Assembly (NCBI GenBank): GCA_038207625.1
Contig: JBBQZO010000010.1
Span: 1 to 64,000, forward strand
Length of the DNA stretch: 64,000 nucleotides
Direction of reading: 5' to 3'
DNA from: JBBQZO01 sp038207625
GTDB taxonomy: Bacteria > Pseudomonadota > Gammaproteobacteria > Burkholderiales > Burkholderiaceae_D
The notes beneath the pieces were generated by a model. It saw nothing but the letters and a program-made list of their open reading frames with translations, ran no database searches and was not told the DNA's origin. Of this stretch, positions 7,066-15,305 are shown piece after piece. The translations under genes and the position numbers were made by a program. Position 1 is the first letter of the stretch. Each line of letters begins with the position of its first letter.

Positions 7066-7216
7066 TGCGTTGTGTCCTCTTGGCCTTGGCCGCCGGCTCC
7101 TTGCGCGCCGGCGGGCTGACGCGCGCGAGCGTGCCGGCGATGGCGCCGCTGACCTGGTTCTTGACGATCATCGCCTCCAGCACCGCCTTGGCCACCTGCT
7201 TCTCCTCCGGCGACAT
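7058..7216 (-). CDS. Small hypothetical protein, 52 aa
   Basis: Reads MSPEEKQVAKAVLEAM, then VSGAIAGTLARVSPPARK and a lysine/arginine-rich end. It has amphipathic helical character and no known family. The start lies inside the run-up to a REP-like palindrome and no good ribosome site is visible, so expression is uncertain. Its stop lies within the module 4 tail. The matching tail after module 2 keeps only the last few bases of this frame (near 3777), as if the gene had been deleted there. Confidence 0.35.
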   Translation of the reverse strand: MSPEEKQVAKAVLEAMIVKNQVSGAIAGTLARVSPPARKEPAAKAKRTQRTN

Positions 7217-7220
7217 TGAA

Positions 7221-7360
7221 TAATAGGGGACGTACCCCTGTTATCAGGCAATAGGGCGAAATTAGCGCTGGCCCATCTCGTAATAATAGGGGGCAGCCCC
7301 CTGTTTCTTGGAAATTTCGGCCAATCAACAACAGCGAATAATAGGGGACGTACCCCTGTT
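7221..7360. repeat. Three REP-like palindromes
   Basis: Three units of the type AATAATAGGGGACGTACCCCTGTT lie at about 7221-7242, 7281-7304 and 7336-7360. AGGGG pairs with CCCCT in each; the middle unit has GGGGGCAGCCCCC, so the stem is kept while the loop changes. The same type occurs at 3907-3943. Confidence 0.65.
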
Positions 7361-7582
7361 GTCACTATTGCGCCGATGGCCGCGCCAAGGTTCTGCAAGG
7401 CCAGGCGCGCGCAGCGCGGAAACCGCTCGCGCTGCGACGAATTGATCGCACGTTGGCCGGCCGAACTCCGGGATCACTTAACGAAGCTCGCGGAGGGTAG
7501 TTTTCAGGATGCCTCGCACGGTCATGCGAGGTAAGTAGTTCTTGTCCAGAAACGGCGATCGCGCCCGTCCATTCCGAGTACC

Positions 7583-7623
7583 CAAGAAAAAAGGGCCTGC
7601 ACACCGAAGCATGCAAGCCCTTC
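7583..7623 (-). terminator. Terminator of the decayed tRNA-Asn
   Basis: Read on the minus strand, GGGCTTGC and GCAGGCCC pair around a loop and are followed by six T. It lies just downstream of the degenerate tRNA-Asn, as the terminators of the two intact genes do. Confidence 0.6.
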
Positions 7624-7654
7624 ATTCTATTCAACTACATATTCTGGCTCCCCG

Positions 7655-7715
7655 ACCTGAACTCGAACCAGCGACCTGCGGATTAACAGTTCGATCGTTC
7701 CATCGATTAAAAAGA
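7655..7715 (-). pseudogene. Degenerate tRNA-Asn
   Basis: The 3' half matches the two intact tRNA-Asn genes: the CCA end, the acceptor side, the T arm with two changes, and the GTTAATCC anticodon region. From about 7695 the D arm and 5' acceptor dissolve into unrelated sequence (ATTAAAAAGAAG). The mismatches disrupt the T stem, so it should not fold as a working tRNA. Flanking ACTACAT.TTCTGGCT matches the copy at 8256, so it probably arose by duplication of that copy. Confidence 0.7.
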
Positions 7716-7770
7716 AGAGTTCAATCGGATGGACTTGACGGGACCCTAGTCCACCGCCATCTGGGCCGCC

Positions 7771-7974
7771 CTATTTGCGACGGGCCGCCTTCTTCTTGCG
7801 TACCGGGGGCACTGGCGGGAGCAATCCGTCCGCCCATATCCGGGTCCATTGATTCACGTTCTTCACCGTCTCGCGTTTTAGCGCCGCGGTTGCCTGCGCG
7901 CGCGCCGCGCCGGCCATCTGGTTGCCGATCCGGTTCGCCGGACTCAGAAACATGCTCATGAAAGGGTTTTTCAT
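7771..7974 (-). CDS. Small hypothetical protein, 67 aa
   Basis: Starts with ATG at 7974 behind a strong GGAGGTGG ribosome site. The sequence begins MKNPFMSMFLSPANRIGNQ, then an alanine-rich helix (MAGAARAQATAALKR) and a tryptophan-containing stretch, ending in a basic RKKKAARRK tail. Small Ala-rich proteins of this look, with a lysine-rich end, occur in polyhydroxyalkanoate-accumulating Burkholderiales, but I cannot name a function. It lies between the decayed and the first intact tRNA-Asn. Confidence 0.55.
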   Translation of the reverse strand: MKNPFMSMFLSPANRIGNQMAGAARAQATAALKRETVKNVNQWTRIWADGLLPPVPPVRKKKAARRK

Positions 7975-8197
7975 CGCACCACCTCCGCAACTATACGAAA
8001 CCGGAAGTCTAGCGGATGTTCGGGCGCGACTCTGTACGCTGCCCAACGCATGGAGCGGCCTTGCTGGCGGGCGGATTACGGGATTCACCCGCACTTGAAA
8101 GCATGGCGCCAGCTAGCACACGCGGCAACGGTGGAGCAGCGCGAGTGTTTCCATCCAGGAAACCGCATGCCAAACGAAAAAACGCAATTCCAGAATG

Positions 8198-8234
8198 CAA
8201 AAAAGGGCTGCCGGCCGAAGCGGGCAACCCTCAT
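8198..8234 (-). terminator. Terminator of tRNA-Asn (first copy)
   Basis: On the minus strand GGGTTGCC and GGCAGCCC pair around CGCTTCGGCC and are followed by six T. It lies 20 bases after the CCA end of the tRNA. Confidence 0.8.
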
Positions 8235-8252
8235 TGTTCCTACACCTACATG

Positions 8253-8349
8253 TTCTGGCTCCCCGACCTGGACTCGAACCAGGGACCTGCGGATTAACAG
8301 TCCGTCGCTCTACCAACTGAGCTATCAGGGAAAAGAGGCAACATTATAT
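8253..8349. repeat. 97-bp direct repeat, left copy
   Basis: Perfectly identical to 19179-19275. It contains the whole tRNA-Asn, the leader GGGAAAAGAGGCAAC and the -10 box. The two copies, in the same orientation, bracket 10.8 kb. Confidence 0.9.
8256..8331 (-). tRNA. tRNA-Asn (GTT), first copy
   Basis: 76-nt gene with CCA encoded. The cloverleaf is complete: acceptor TCCCTGA with TCGGGGA, D arm GCTC..GAGC, anticodon loop CTGTTAA with anticodon GTT, T arm CCTGG-TTCGAGT-CCAGG, discriminator G. It is identical to the gene at 19182-19257. A TATAAT box lies upstream (8343-8348), but no good -35 is present at the right spacing, because the 97-bp repeat shared with the other copy ends at that point. 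Confidence 0.95.
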
Positions 8350-8462
8350 CCGCTCAAGCAAGAATTGGCGACCCTGTTTTTGCATCTTTTTTTGCCGGCC
8401 AGATTCGCCCCGTTTGCCCACCCGAAAATCCGACAGCGGCGCCGGCCCGCCATGCCTGTGCG

Positions 8463-9371
8463 CTACGCGCTGGCGGCCTGCATGCTCGCCTTGTCGTATG
8501 CGCGCAATGCGGCCTCCATTGCGCGCGCGAACTGCTGGGGTTGATCCACGTACAGGGCGATATAGCGTTTGCTCAGCTTGCGCGGATAGCCGAACCACAT
8601 CGTGTCGAGCAAGGTGTCGGCACGCAAGACCAGCACGACATTGGGCGCCTCGCCCGGCGCGACACGCCAGAGTTGACTACCGTCCATGCCCTGCGCGCCG
8701 CAATGCGCTTTGAAATCGCCCACCGGCACGCGGCACTCGGCGATGGCGGCCAGCGCGACGACGGCCGCGCTGCGGATGCCCAATTCCAGCGTCAGCGCGG
8801 CGGGGGCAATGCTGTGGCCCGTTTCAGCGAGCATGCGCCGATCGCCCAGCACCCAGATCGCCGCGTACAGCCCGATGACGGCGACGCAGCCCTGGACCAG
8901 CAGATGCGGCCAGAACGACAGCGCCAGCGCCTGCACGCTCCACGCCAGCGCGGCCGCGCCGGCGCCAGCGGCAAGCAACAGCAGCAGCGCGATCGCGCGC
9001 CCGTTCGGGCCGCCAGCGACGCCGAACCCGGCGCGCACCGGCACAGCGCGGCGCGTCAGGGCACGCCAGCATCCCGCATAGATTTTTTTCTCGATGGCGT
9101 AGTAGCCATGCACCCAGCTCGGCATCGCCTCGACAGTCAGCCGGTCCAGGCTGGCCAGGTCGACGCCATTGGCGGTGCGGGCGCGCACCTTCACGACGGC
9201 GCGGCGCACGGCCAAGCCGACGCGCAGCACCACCCATGCCGACAGCAACCAGCCGGCCGCAATCCAGAGCGGGTCGCCGGACAGTCCCTTTTGGCGTATC
9301 AGATAGCCTGCGGCCAAGTACAAAATGATCTGTGCACTGCGCTTGACCAGGTGTGTTTTATTCATTTGCAT
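8463..9371 (-). CDS. Hypothetical membrane protein
   Basis: About 302 residues starting at the MQMNKTHLVKR methionine (9371; ATG 9365 is equally possible). The frame extends further upstream, but those codons look non-coding (Cys/Ala-rich). Two hydrophobic helices lie near the N-terminus (IILYLAAGYLI, then WIAAGWLLSAWVVLRVG). Two more follow in the middle (AIALLLLLAAGAGAAALAW and a GCVAVIGLYAAIWVL segment). The last ~100 residues are soluble, with two Cys. I recognise no family. It is transcribed towards the tRNA-Asn and diverges from the HDOD gene. Confidence 0.65.
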   Translation of the reverse strand: MQMNKTHLVKRSAQIILYLAAGYLIRQKGLSGDPLWIAAGWLLSAWVVLRVGLAVRRAVVKVRARTANGVDLASLDRLTVEAMPSWVHGYYAIEKKIYAGCWRALTRRAVPVRAGFGVAGGPNGRAIALLLLLAAGAGAAALAWSVQALALSFWPHLLVQGCVAVIGLYAAIWVLGDRRMLAETGHSIAPAALTLELGIRSAAVVALAAIAECRVPVGDFKAHCGAQGMDGSQLWRVAPGEAPNVVLVLRADTLLDTMWFGYPRKLSKRYIALYVDQPQQFARAMEAALRAYDKASMQAASA

Positions 9372-9833
9372 GCTGTGCGCGACTGCTGGCGAGACACGGC
9401 AAACCTGCGCGCACGCGGTGCCGCAGCAGATTGCCCTGCCCATTCCGCCAGCCTGGTCATACTTTCAAAGTGGAAATAAGGCCCACAATCTGGGGGATCA
9501 ATGCATAGATTGCAAGTGTGCTCGACAAGGTCCTGCTGCGCGCCCCGTTCGGCCCGCCGCCAGGCCATCGGCGCGCGGCACGGCGCCAAGCCGTGCCGGC
9601 CTCGTCGCCCCGGCTTCACACGGCCAAACGTCGGGGGCCACACCGCTGCACATGGACCTTGAACAGGGAGCCTCCTTGCTCTATCATTTAACTATGATAG
9701 GTTGCACTTAGGCAACATTGTTGCAGCGGCAAATTATCTGCCGTTGCCGTTTTCCTTGTCCGCCCCACGATGGCGCGCCGCCCCGCAGGTGCTGCGCGCA
9801 TCACGAACAAATTCGTCCGTCCAAGGAACCCCG
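9372..9833. other. Divergent intergenic region
   Basis: 460 bases between the membrane protein gene (minus) and the HDOD gene (plus), expected to hold both promoters. I see no gene, and no clear -35/-10 pair that I would assign. Open frames through it have the composition of chance GC-rich frames. Confidence 0.45.
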
Positions 9834-11405
9834 ATGCCAGCTCGCCCATCCGCCCCCACTGCCCTGCCCGATCCGCGGGAAACGGCGAAAACGCGCGCCC
9901 GCCTGATCGACAGCTTTGGCACCGACGGCGATTTGCTGTCGCTCGGCGTGGCGATCGCCCGCGTCGTCGAAATGACCTCGTCGGAGGACGAGGCGACCCA
10001 GAACATCACCTACTACGTACTGGCCGATGTGGGCCTGACGCAGAAGATCCTGCGCCTGGCCAACACCGTGTTTTACCGCAGCGCCACGAATGCCCCCGTC
10101 ACCACGATTTCGCGCGCCATCTTTCTGCTCGGCCTGGACACCATCAAAACGACCGCGCTGGCCTTGCTGCTGGTCGACAACCTGGCCAACTCCGAACACG
10201 CCGAAGCGATCCGCAGCGAACTGGTCGAAGCACTGTGCGCCAGCCTGATCGGGCGCGAACTGGCGCGCCAGAGCAGTCTGCAAGGCGCCGAAGAGGCCTC
10301 GATCGCGGCGCTGTTCCACAACCTCGGGCGCATGCTGATGGCCTCGCACGAACACGCGCTGTACGAACAGATCGGCGCCTTGACGACGCTGACCGACAAT
10401 CCGGTCCAGGCCGCCATCCAGACGATGGGATGCAGCTATGAATTCCTGACCGAGACGGTGCTGCGCTCATGGAATTTTTCGGAATTGCTGGTGCAGGCCC
10501 AGGATCGCCTGCCGCCGGGCACGCTCAAGCCATCGCGCAATCGCCAGGAATGGATGCGCCAGGTGGTGACGTTCAGCGCCGAAGCGGCGCGTCTGGTACT
10601 GCAGAGCAAGGATGCCGTCAGCTCGCCGCACAGTGCCGCCCTGCTGGCGCGCTACGGCAGCGCCTTGCAGCTCGATCTGGCGCGTCTGACGCAGTTGTTC
10701 GCCGTCGTCGGGCGCGAGATCGGCCAGGTGGTCACGTCGCTCAACCTGATGCCCAACGTCCAGGACCCGGGCGCGTCCGGCTTGCGCGCGCCCAGCACTT
10801 TGCCCAACGCACTCAAGCTGGCCACCATGGCCACCCATACCGTTCTGACCAGCGCGCGCCATGACAGCGGCAAGCCGCTCAATGCGCGCGATCTGCTGCT
10901 AGACGGGATCCAGGCGGCCACCCAGATGATGGGTTCTAGCAACGTCAAGCCCAGCGCGCTGATCTTGCTGGTGGTGGAGACTTTGTACATCAGCATGGGT
11001 TTTCGCTTTGCCGCCGCCTGCGTGCGTGACGTGCGCAGCAACAGCTATCGGGCCATCGTCACAATGGGCGAACGCCACGTGGAGCGCCAGACCCGGTTTT
11101 GCTTTCCACTCGCTTCCAGCAGTGACATCTTTCACCTGGCCATGGAGAACAATGCCGACTTGATGATCGAAGACGTCAGCAGCACCAGCATCCGCGACCT
11201 GCTGCCGGACTGGCACAAGCAATTGCTGCCCGACACGCGCTCGATCATGCTGCTGCCGCTGGTGCAGGGAAAGAACCAGTACGGCGTGTTCTATGCCGAT
11301 CGCTGCCAGCCGGCCTCGGACGGCATCAGCTCGGACGAAGCGGCGCTGATCAAGACGCTGATCGGACAAATGATGACGGCCATCTGTCCACGCGGCGCCA
11401 AGTAG
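9834..11405 (+). CDS. HDOD-domain signalling protein with GAF-like C-terminus
   Basis: 523 residues from ATG 9834, chosen because CCAAGGAAC lies just upstream and the HDOD domain begins soon after; the frame runs further 5' without plausible coding character. Residues ~20-220 form an HDOD domain, with the LTQKILRLANTVFY helix and ISRAIFLLGLDTIK. The middle carries helical HD-like residues (ALFHNLGRMLMASHEH). The last ~170 residues resemble a GAF-type sensor, ending in MLLPLVQGKNQYGVFYADR. HDOD proteins act as non-catalytic scaffolds in signalling, motility and c-di-GMP circuits. The partner is unknown. It stands alone. Confidence 0.85.
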   Translation: MPARPSAPTALPDPRETAKTRARLIDSFGTDGDLLSLGVAIARVVEMTSSEDEATQNITYYVLADVGLTQKILRLANTVFYRSATNAPVTTISRAIFLLGLDTIKTTALALLLVDNLANSEHAEAIRSELVEALCASLIGRELARQSSLQGAEEASIAALFHNLGRMLMASHEHALYEQIGALTTLTDNPVQAAIQTMGCSYEFLTETVLRSWNFSELLVQAQDRLPPGTLKPSRNRQEWMRQVVTFSAEAARLVLQSKDAVSSPHSAALLARYGSALQLDLARLTQLFAVVGREIGQVVTSLNLMPNVQDPGASGLRAPSTLPNALKLATMATHTVLTSARHDSGKPLNARDLLLDGIQAATQMMGSSNVKPSALILLVVETLYISMGFRFAAACVRDVRSNSYRAIVTMGERHVERQTRFCFPLASSSDIFHLAMENNADLMIEDVSSTSIRDLLPDWHKQLLPDTRSIMLLPLVQGKNQYGVFYADRCQPASDGISSDEAALIKTLIGQMMTAICPRGAK

Positions 11406-11448
11406 ACCGCGCCGCCGTCACGCACCGAGGTGGCGCGTCAGCGACCGG

Positions 11449-13125
11449 CTAGTGCAGATTGATGGCGACGATGCCAAAGTCGGCCGTGATATACAAGATG
11501 CCGTTGGCCGACAGCGCCAGCGTACCTGCCGCAGGATAACTCCACACGACGGCGTGGGTGACGCGATCGATCGCATAGGTGGTCATGTCGGTGCTGGCGA
11601 AAACGAGGTTGTTCGTCAGTAGCACGTCGCTGATGAATTTATGCTGGTCGGCCGGCGGCGCCCAGGACCACGCAACGCTGCCGTCGCTTTCCGCGTGGGC
11701 CTCGAGCTTGAAGGACTTGTTGTTGAGCGCGTACACAACACCACCCTGGTAAGCGGGATTACCCATATACACACCGGGCGCGATCCAGCGCGTCGTCTGG
11801 GCGGCAATGTCGAAACTGATCAAGGCGCTGGCCGGCGTGTCCAGCCCAGGATTGTTGATGCCATACACGGTATTGGCCGAGGCGATCACCGGCGCCCCCG
11901 CGGTCGGCACAGCCCCGATTGCCCCGCCGGGCATGACAATGGTCGCGAGCTTGGCGCCGGTGCTGCGATTAATCACCGTCAATCTGCCGTCCATCATCGC
12001 GTAAGCGTTGTTGGCATCGACCGCCGGTGTCCAGCGATCGTGGTTGCCCAGCAAGGTAAAGAACGTCGCCGTGCCCGCCGTGGCGTCAAACGCATTCATG
12101 CCCCCGTTGACGCCGCCGTTGGTGTAGACGGTGCCACCCAATACGGTGGGCGCCTGGTAGCTGGCGTACTGGTCCGCCATCACTGAACGGAAAATCTGTT
12201 TGCCGCTGACCGCATCAAAGGCGAACATGTAGGACGAAAACTGCGCGCCCGCCGCAATGTACACTTTTCCGTTCGACACGGCCGGTGGATTGGCCATGGT
12301 ATAGGTCAGATCGGAGAACTCATGGGTCCAGATCTGCGCGGCGTTGTCCTCGTTAAATGCAAACACCGCATGACCATACTGATTGTTGTTCCACTCCAGG
12401 CCAGTGGCGAAATAGAAGCGGCCGGCGCTGACTGTGAGCGGGGAAATTTTCGACGTCAAGCCTGGGATCGTCGAGGCATTCCACTTCCAGCGCGGTGAGA
12501 AATTGGCCGGCGTCAGCGTGACCGGCACGAAGCCCGTATGCGCGGCGTTTCCTTGAAAGGTCTCCCAGTCGGGTGCGCCGACCAGCGCGCTCAATTTGCC
12601 CGTCGTGAATCCGCCCGAGCTGCTTGCCGACGCCTGCACGTCGATATCGTAAGGCACTTTGAACGGCGATCCGGCCAATTGAGTGACGCACTTGGTGTCG
12701 GCGCAGACGTTGACCGTCACATTGCCGGTGTAATGAGCGGCCGCGATGGTCGCTGACGGCGTGATGAGAATATCGAGGCTGCCGTCGGCGTTGACGGTGA
12801 CGCTTGGTGCGTTCGGCAATGCGGCAACGTCATTGTTCATCACCAGATAGGCGACGCCGGTAAACGGCACCGTCTGCTTCGCCTTCAAGGACAGCGTCTT
12901 AGGACTGCCGACGACATAGACTTCGCTGATCGTGCCGGGTGTCAGCGTATATGTGGCGAACTGAGCGGGCGTCACCGGCGTTGGCGTTGGCGTTGGCGTT
13001 GGCGTTGGCGTCACTTGCGGTCCGGCTAATAAACCTCCTGTGGTGCTGGAAGTGGAGCCTCCGCCGCCGCAACCGGCCAACAGAGCGACTGCCAAGCCAA
13101 GGACTAAAGTGCGTTTCTGGTGCAT
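11449..13125 (-). CDS. PQQ-like beta-propeller lipoprotein
   Basis: 558 residues starting at MHQKRTLVLGLAVALLAGC (ATG 13125), a clear type II signal with lipobox LAGC followed by GGGG. Residues ~45-57 are a Thr-Pro repeat encoded by tandem GGCGTT units on the plus strand. After a ~130-residue beta-rich domain, the rest has repeated PQQ-propeller signatures such as VYIAAGAQ, AFDAVSGKQIF and the closing GILYITADFGIVAI. This predicts a periplasm- or outer-membrane-anchored propeller protein, probably structural or binding rather than a quinoprotein enzyme. The longest frame starts at 13338, but those residues are not plausible before a signal peptide. Confidence 0.85.
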   Translation of the reverse strand: MHQKRTLVLGLAVALLAGCGGGGSTSSTTGGLLAGPQVTPTPTPTPTPTPVTPAQFATYTLTPGTISEVYVVGSPKTLSLKAKQTVPFTGVAYLVMNNDVAALPNAPSVTVNADGSLDILITPSATIAAAHYTGNVTVNVCADTKCVTQLAGSPFKVPYDIDVQASASSSGGFTTGKLSALVGAPDWETFQGNAAHTGFVPVTLTPANFSPRWKWNASTIPGLTSKISPLTVSAGRFYFATGLEWNNNQYGHAVFAFNEDNAAQIWTHEFSDLTYTMANPPAVSNGKVYIAAGAQFSSYMFAFDAVSGKQIFRSVMADQYASYQAPTVLGGTVYTNGGVNGGMNAFDATAGTATFFTLLGNHDRWTPAVDANNAYAMMDGRLTVINRSTGAKLATIVMPGGAIGAVPTAGAPVIASANTVYGINNPGLDTPASALISFDIAAQTTRWIAPGVYMGNPAYQGGVVYALNNKSFKLEAHAESDGSVAWSWAPPADQHKFISDVLLTNNLVFASTDMTTYAIDRVTHAVVWSYPAAGTLALSANGILYITADFGIVAINLH

Positions 13126-13468
13126 GTTGATAGCCTTTAAATGATATAGCGCGTGCCGAGCAGCCAATCCGCCCGCAATTGGCATGTCGAACGATTGCCG
13201 TGGCCACAAAAAAATTGACTTTAACATAATTAATTCATTTGCAATAGATATCAATTTGCACACTCGCTGGAAAACCATCACAAGCCGCCCCCACCATTGA
13301 CAGGCAGTGCGCCAAAAGCGCCGACGCGGCACGGACAAGGCCGGCCATCTGGGGCTAAACGGCGCGCGATGAAACAGTCATCGATTGCCAACTTGGCGTC
13401 GCGCCCCACACCAGGGCGAGCCAGCACACGTGATTTGCCAGCGGCAGGGACCGTTGCCGGCCGTTCGC
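13126..13468. other. Intergenic region upstream of the lipoprotein
   Basis: No gene supported. An AT-rich patch at about 13210-13258 (TTAACATAATTAATTC) stands out from the GC-rich surroundings and probably carries the lipoprotein promoter on the minus strand, though I cannot fix the boxes. The remainder (13280-13468) is GC-rich and featureless. Confidence 0.5.
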
Positions 13469-13993
13469 TCACGGGTGCGCGAGCTGCAAATGGAACAGAT
13501 ATCCGTCCGTCATCACCTGCTGGACCAACGCCATCGCGGGCACGCGCGCGCCACGCGTGAAGCCGCACTTTTCCAGCACGCGCGCGGACGCGGCGTTGTC
13601 GATGGTGACCCGCGCCTCCAGGCGTTGCAGTCCCCATTGCCCAGCACCCACGGCACGGAGATAGCGCACCGCCTGCGACGCCAGGCCATTGCCGGTGTGG
13701 CGCTGCCCGATCCGATATCCGATTTCGGCCAGTCCCCTTGCCAGGTCGATATCCTTGAGGTTGGCTCGCCCGATGATTGCGCCAGCCTGATCGACGATCA
13801 CGCAGGGATGCCAGGTGGCGTTTGCATAGCCGGCGAGATAGTGCGCGATATGCGCGTGCACGCCGTCGCGCGTATAAAAGGCGTCGCCGCGGGGATCGAC
13901 CAGCGTTTCGAACCAGTTGCGGTTGGCGCGCTCAAATTCCAGCAGGCGATCGCCATCGCCAGGCTGCAGGGTACGGATGCTGAACGCGCTCAT
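13469..13993 (-). CDS. GNAT-family N-acetyltransferase (RimJ/RimL type)
   Basis: 174 residues. ATG 13993 overlaps the stop of the upstream transporter by ATGA, so the two are translationally coupled. The fold order fits RimJ/RimL-type acetyltransferases: SIRTLQPGDGDRLLEF at the start, ELAEIGYR-like strand (LAEIGYRIGQRHTGNGLASQA, acetyl-CoA loop), then LEARVTIDNAASARVLEKCGF. The family transfers acetyl from acetyl-CoA to N-terminal or small-molecule amines; the substrate here is unknown. Pairing with an efflux-type MFS protein suggests a joint role in resistance or export, which is inference. Confidence 0.85.
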   Translation of the reverse strand: MSAFSIRTLQPGDGDRLLEFERANRNWFETLVDPRGDAFYTRDGVHAHIAHYLAGYANATWHPCVIVDQAGAIIGRANLKDIDLARGLAEIGYRIGQRHTGNGLASQAVRYLRAVGAGQWGLQRLEARVTIDNAASARVLEKCGFTRGARVPAMALVQQVMTDGYLFHLQLAHP

Positions 13994-15210
13994 TGGTCCT
14001 CCAGAAAGTTGCTCGACATAAGGATAGCGGCAGCGCAGGCCAGCATCAGCACGCCAGCCCAGGTCAACGCGGATGCGACGCCACAACGCAGCGCCACCAG
14101 TCCCCACAGCGCGCCGCCGGCCGTCTGGCCAGCGGCGATCATGAAGATGTAGACCGACAATGCGCGCGCGCGCTGGGCGCTGGGAAACGCGCCCAGCGCC
14201 GCGCCGTTGAGTGTGGTGACGATCGCCGACCAGGCCATGCCGCCGCAGACGATCCACAGCAGCCGCGTGGCCGCTGTCTGCGCCTGCCCGAGCATGCCCA
14301 GCATCGCCGCGTAGAGCAGCAATGCGCCAGCCAGCAAGTGCGCGCGCGCTACGTGCCGGCGCAGCAGAGGCAGTACGGCCGAGGCGAGCACGGCGCCGCC
14401 GCCCATCGCTGCCATCAGCACGCCGAAGGTGTCCACCTGGGCGCGCAGCACATCGCGCACCAGCGAGGGCAGCAAGGCGGCAAACGCGGTCGAGGCGCAA
14501 AAGATGGCGGCCGAATGCAGCAGCAGTTGACGATAGCGGGCCACGCGCCAGGTCGCAGTGAGGCCGCTGAGCAAGTCTCCCCATCGCTGCGACCGGGGCC
14601 GTGGCTGCGGTTCCTGTACCTGCCATTGGTGATACACCCATAACAGGGCGCCATACGACAAGGCGTTGACGAGATACAGCGGCGCCGTTCCCGCAAATCG
14701 AAACAGCAGCCCACCCAGACAGGGCCCCGCCAGCGCGGCCAGGTTGAAACTGAGGTTGTTCAAGCTAGCCACGGCGGCGAGCTCCTCCGGTGCCACCAGC
14801 GCCGACATCGACGCCTGCCACGCTGGCAGCGTGAACGCGACGCCCGCCCCCATGACGAACGTCAGCAGCAATACGCGCGGAGCCGATTGCCAGCCCGCCA
14901 CGGTCAGCAGCGCCATCGTGCCCGCCGTCAGCGCCATCACGGCGTTGCTACGAAACAGCAGCTTTGGTCTGTGCATCGCGTCGGCCAGCACCCCTGCCGG
15001 CAGCGCGCACAACAGCAGCGGCGCCCAGCTCGCCGTTTGCAGCAGCGATGTGAACATGGCCGATTCAGACAGCAGCGCCATTTGCCACGCCGCCGCGAAG
15101 GCCTGCACCCAGCCGCCCATGTTGGACAGCAAGTTGGCCAGCCAGAGCCGGCGAAAGCGTACATGGCGTAACGGTAGAAACATGGACGTGCGATAGTGGG
15201 CTGCTTGCAT
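13990..15210 (-). CDS. MFS transporter (MFS_3/EntS-like)
   Basis: 406 residues from ATG 15210, which has AGGAGCG just upstream; the frame could be opened 26 codons earlier, but without a ribosome site. The N-terminus FLPLRHVRFRRLWLANLLSN followed by MGGWVQAFAAAWQM is typical of the MFS_3 branch (transmembrane secretion effectors, EntS-like exporters). About twelve hydrophobic segments follow, including the motif PKLLFRSNAVMAL. The substrate cannot be read from sequence. It is coupled to the GNAT gene and divergent from the citrate synthase gene. Confidence 0.85.
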   Translation of the reverse strand: MQAAHYRTSMFLPLRHVRFRRLWLANLLSNMGGWVQAFAAAWQMALLSESAMFTSLLQTASWAPLLLCALPAGVLADAMHRPKLLFRSNAVMALTAGTMALLTVAGWQSAPRVLLLTFVMGAGVAFTLPAWQASMSALVAPEELAAVASLNNLSFNLAALAGPCLGGLLFRFAGTAPLYLVNALSYGALLWVYHQWQVQEPQPRPRSQRWGDLLSGLTATWRVARYRQLLLHSAAIFCASTAFAALLPSLVRDVLRAQVDTFGVLMAAMGGGAVLASAVLPLLRRHVARAHLLAGALLLYAAMLGMLGQAQTAATRLLWIVCGGMAWSAIVTTLNGAALGAFPSAQRARALSVYIFMIAAGQTAGGALWGLVALRCGVASALTWAGVLMLACAAAILMSSNFLEDQ

Positions 15211-15305
15211 GACGCGCTCCTGCATTGAATGGCAACAGTCTAGGCAGGCGCCATCGGGCCGGTCAATCTTGATTCTTGCAATCAACATAAAGATACAATG
15301 GCGGC

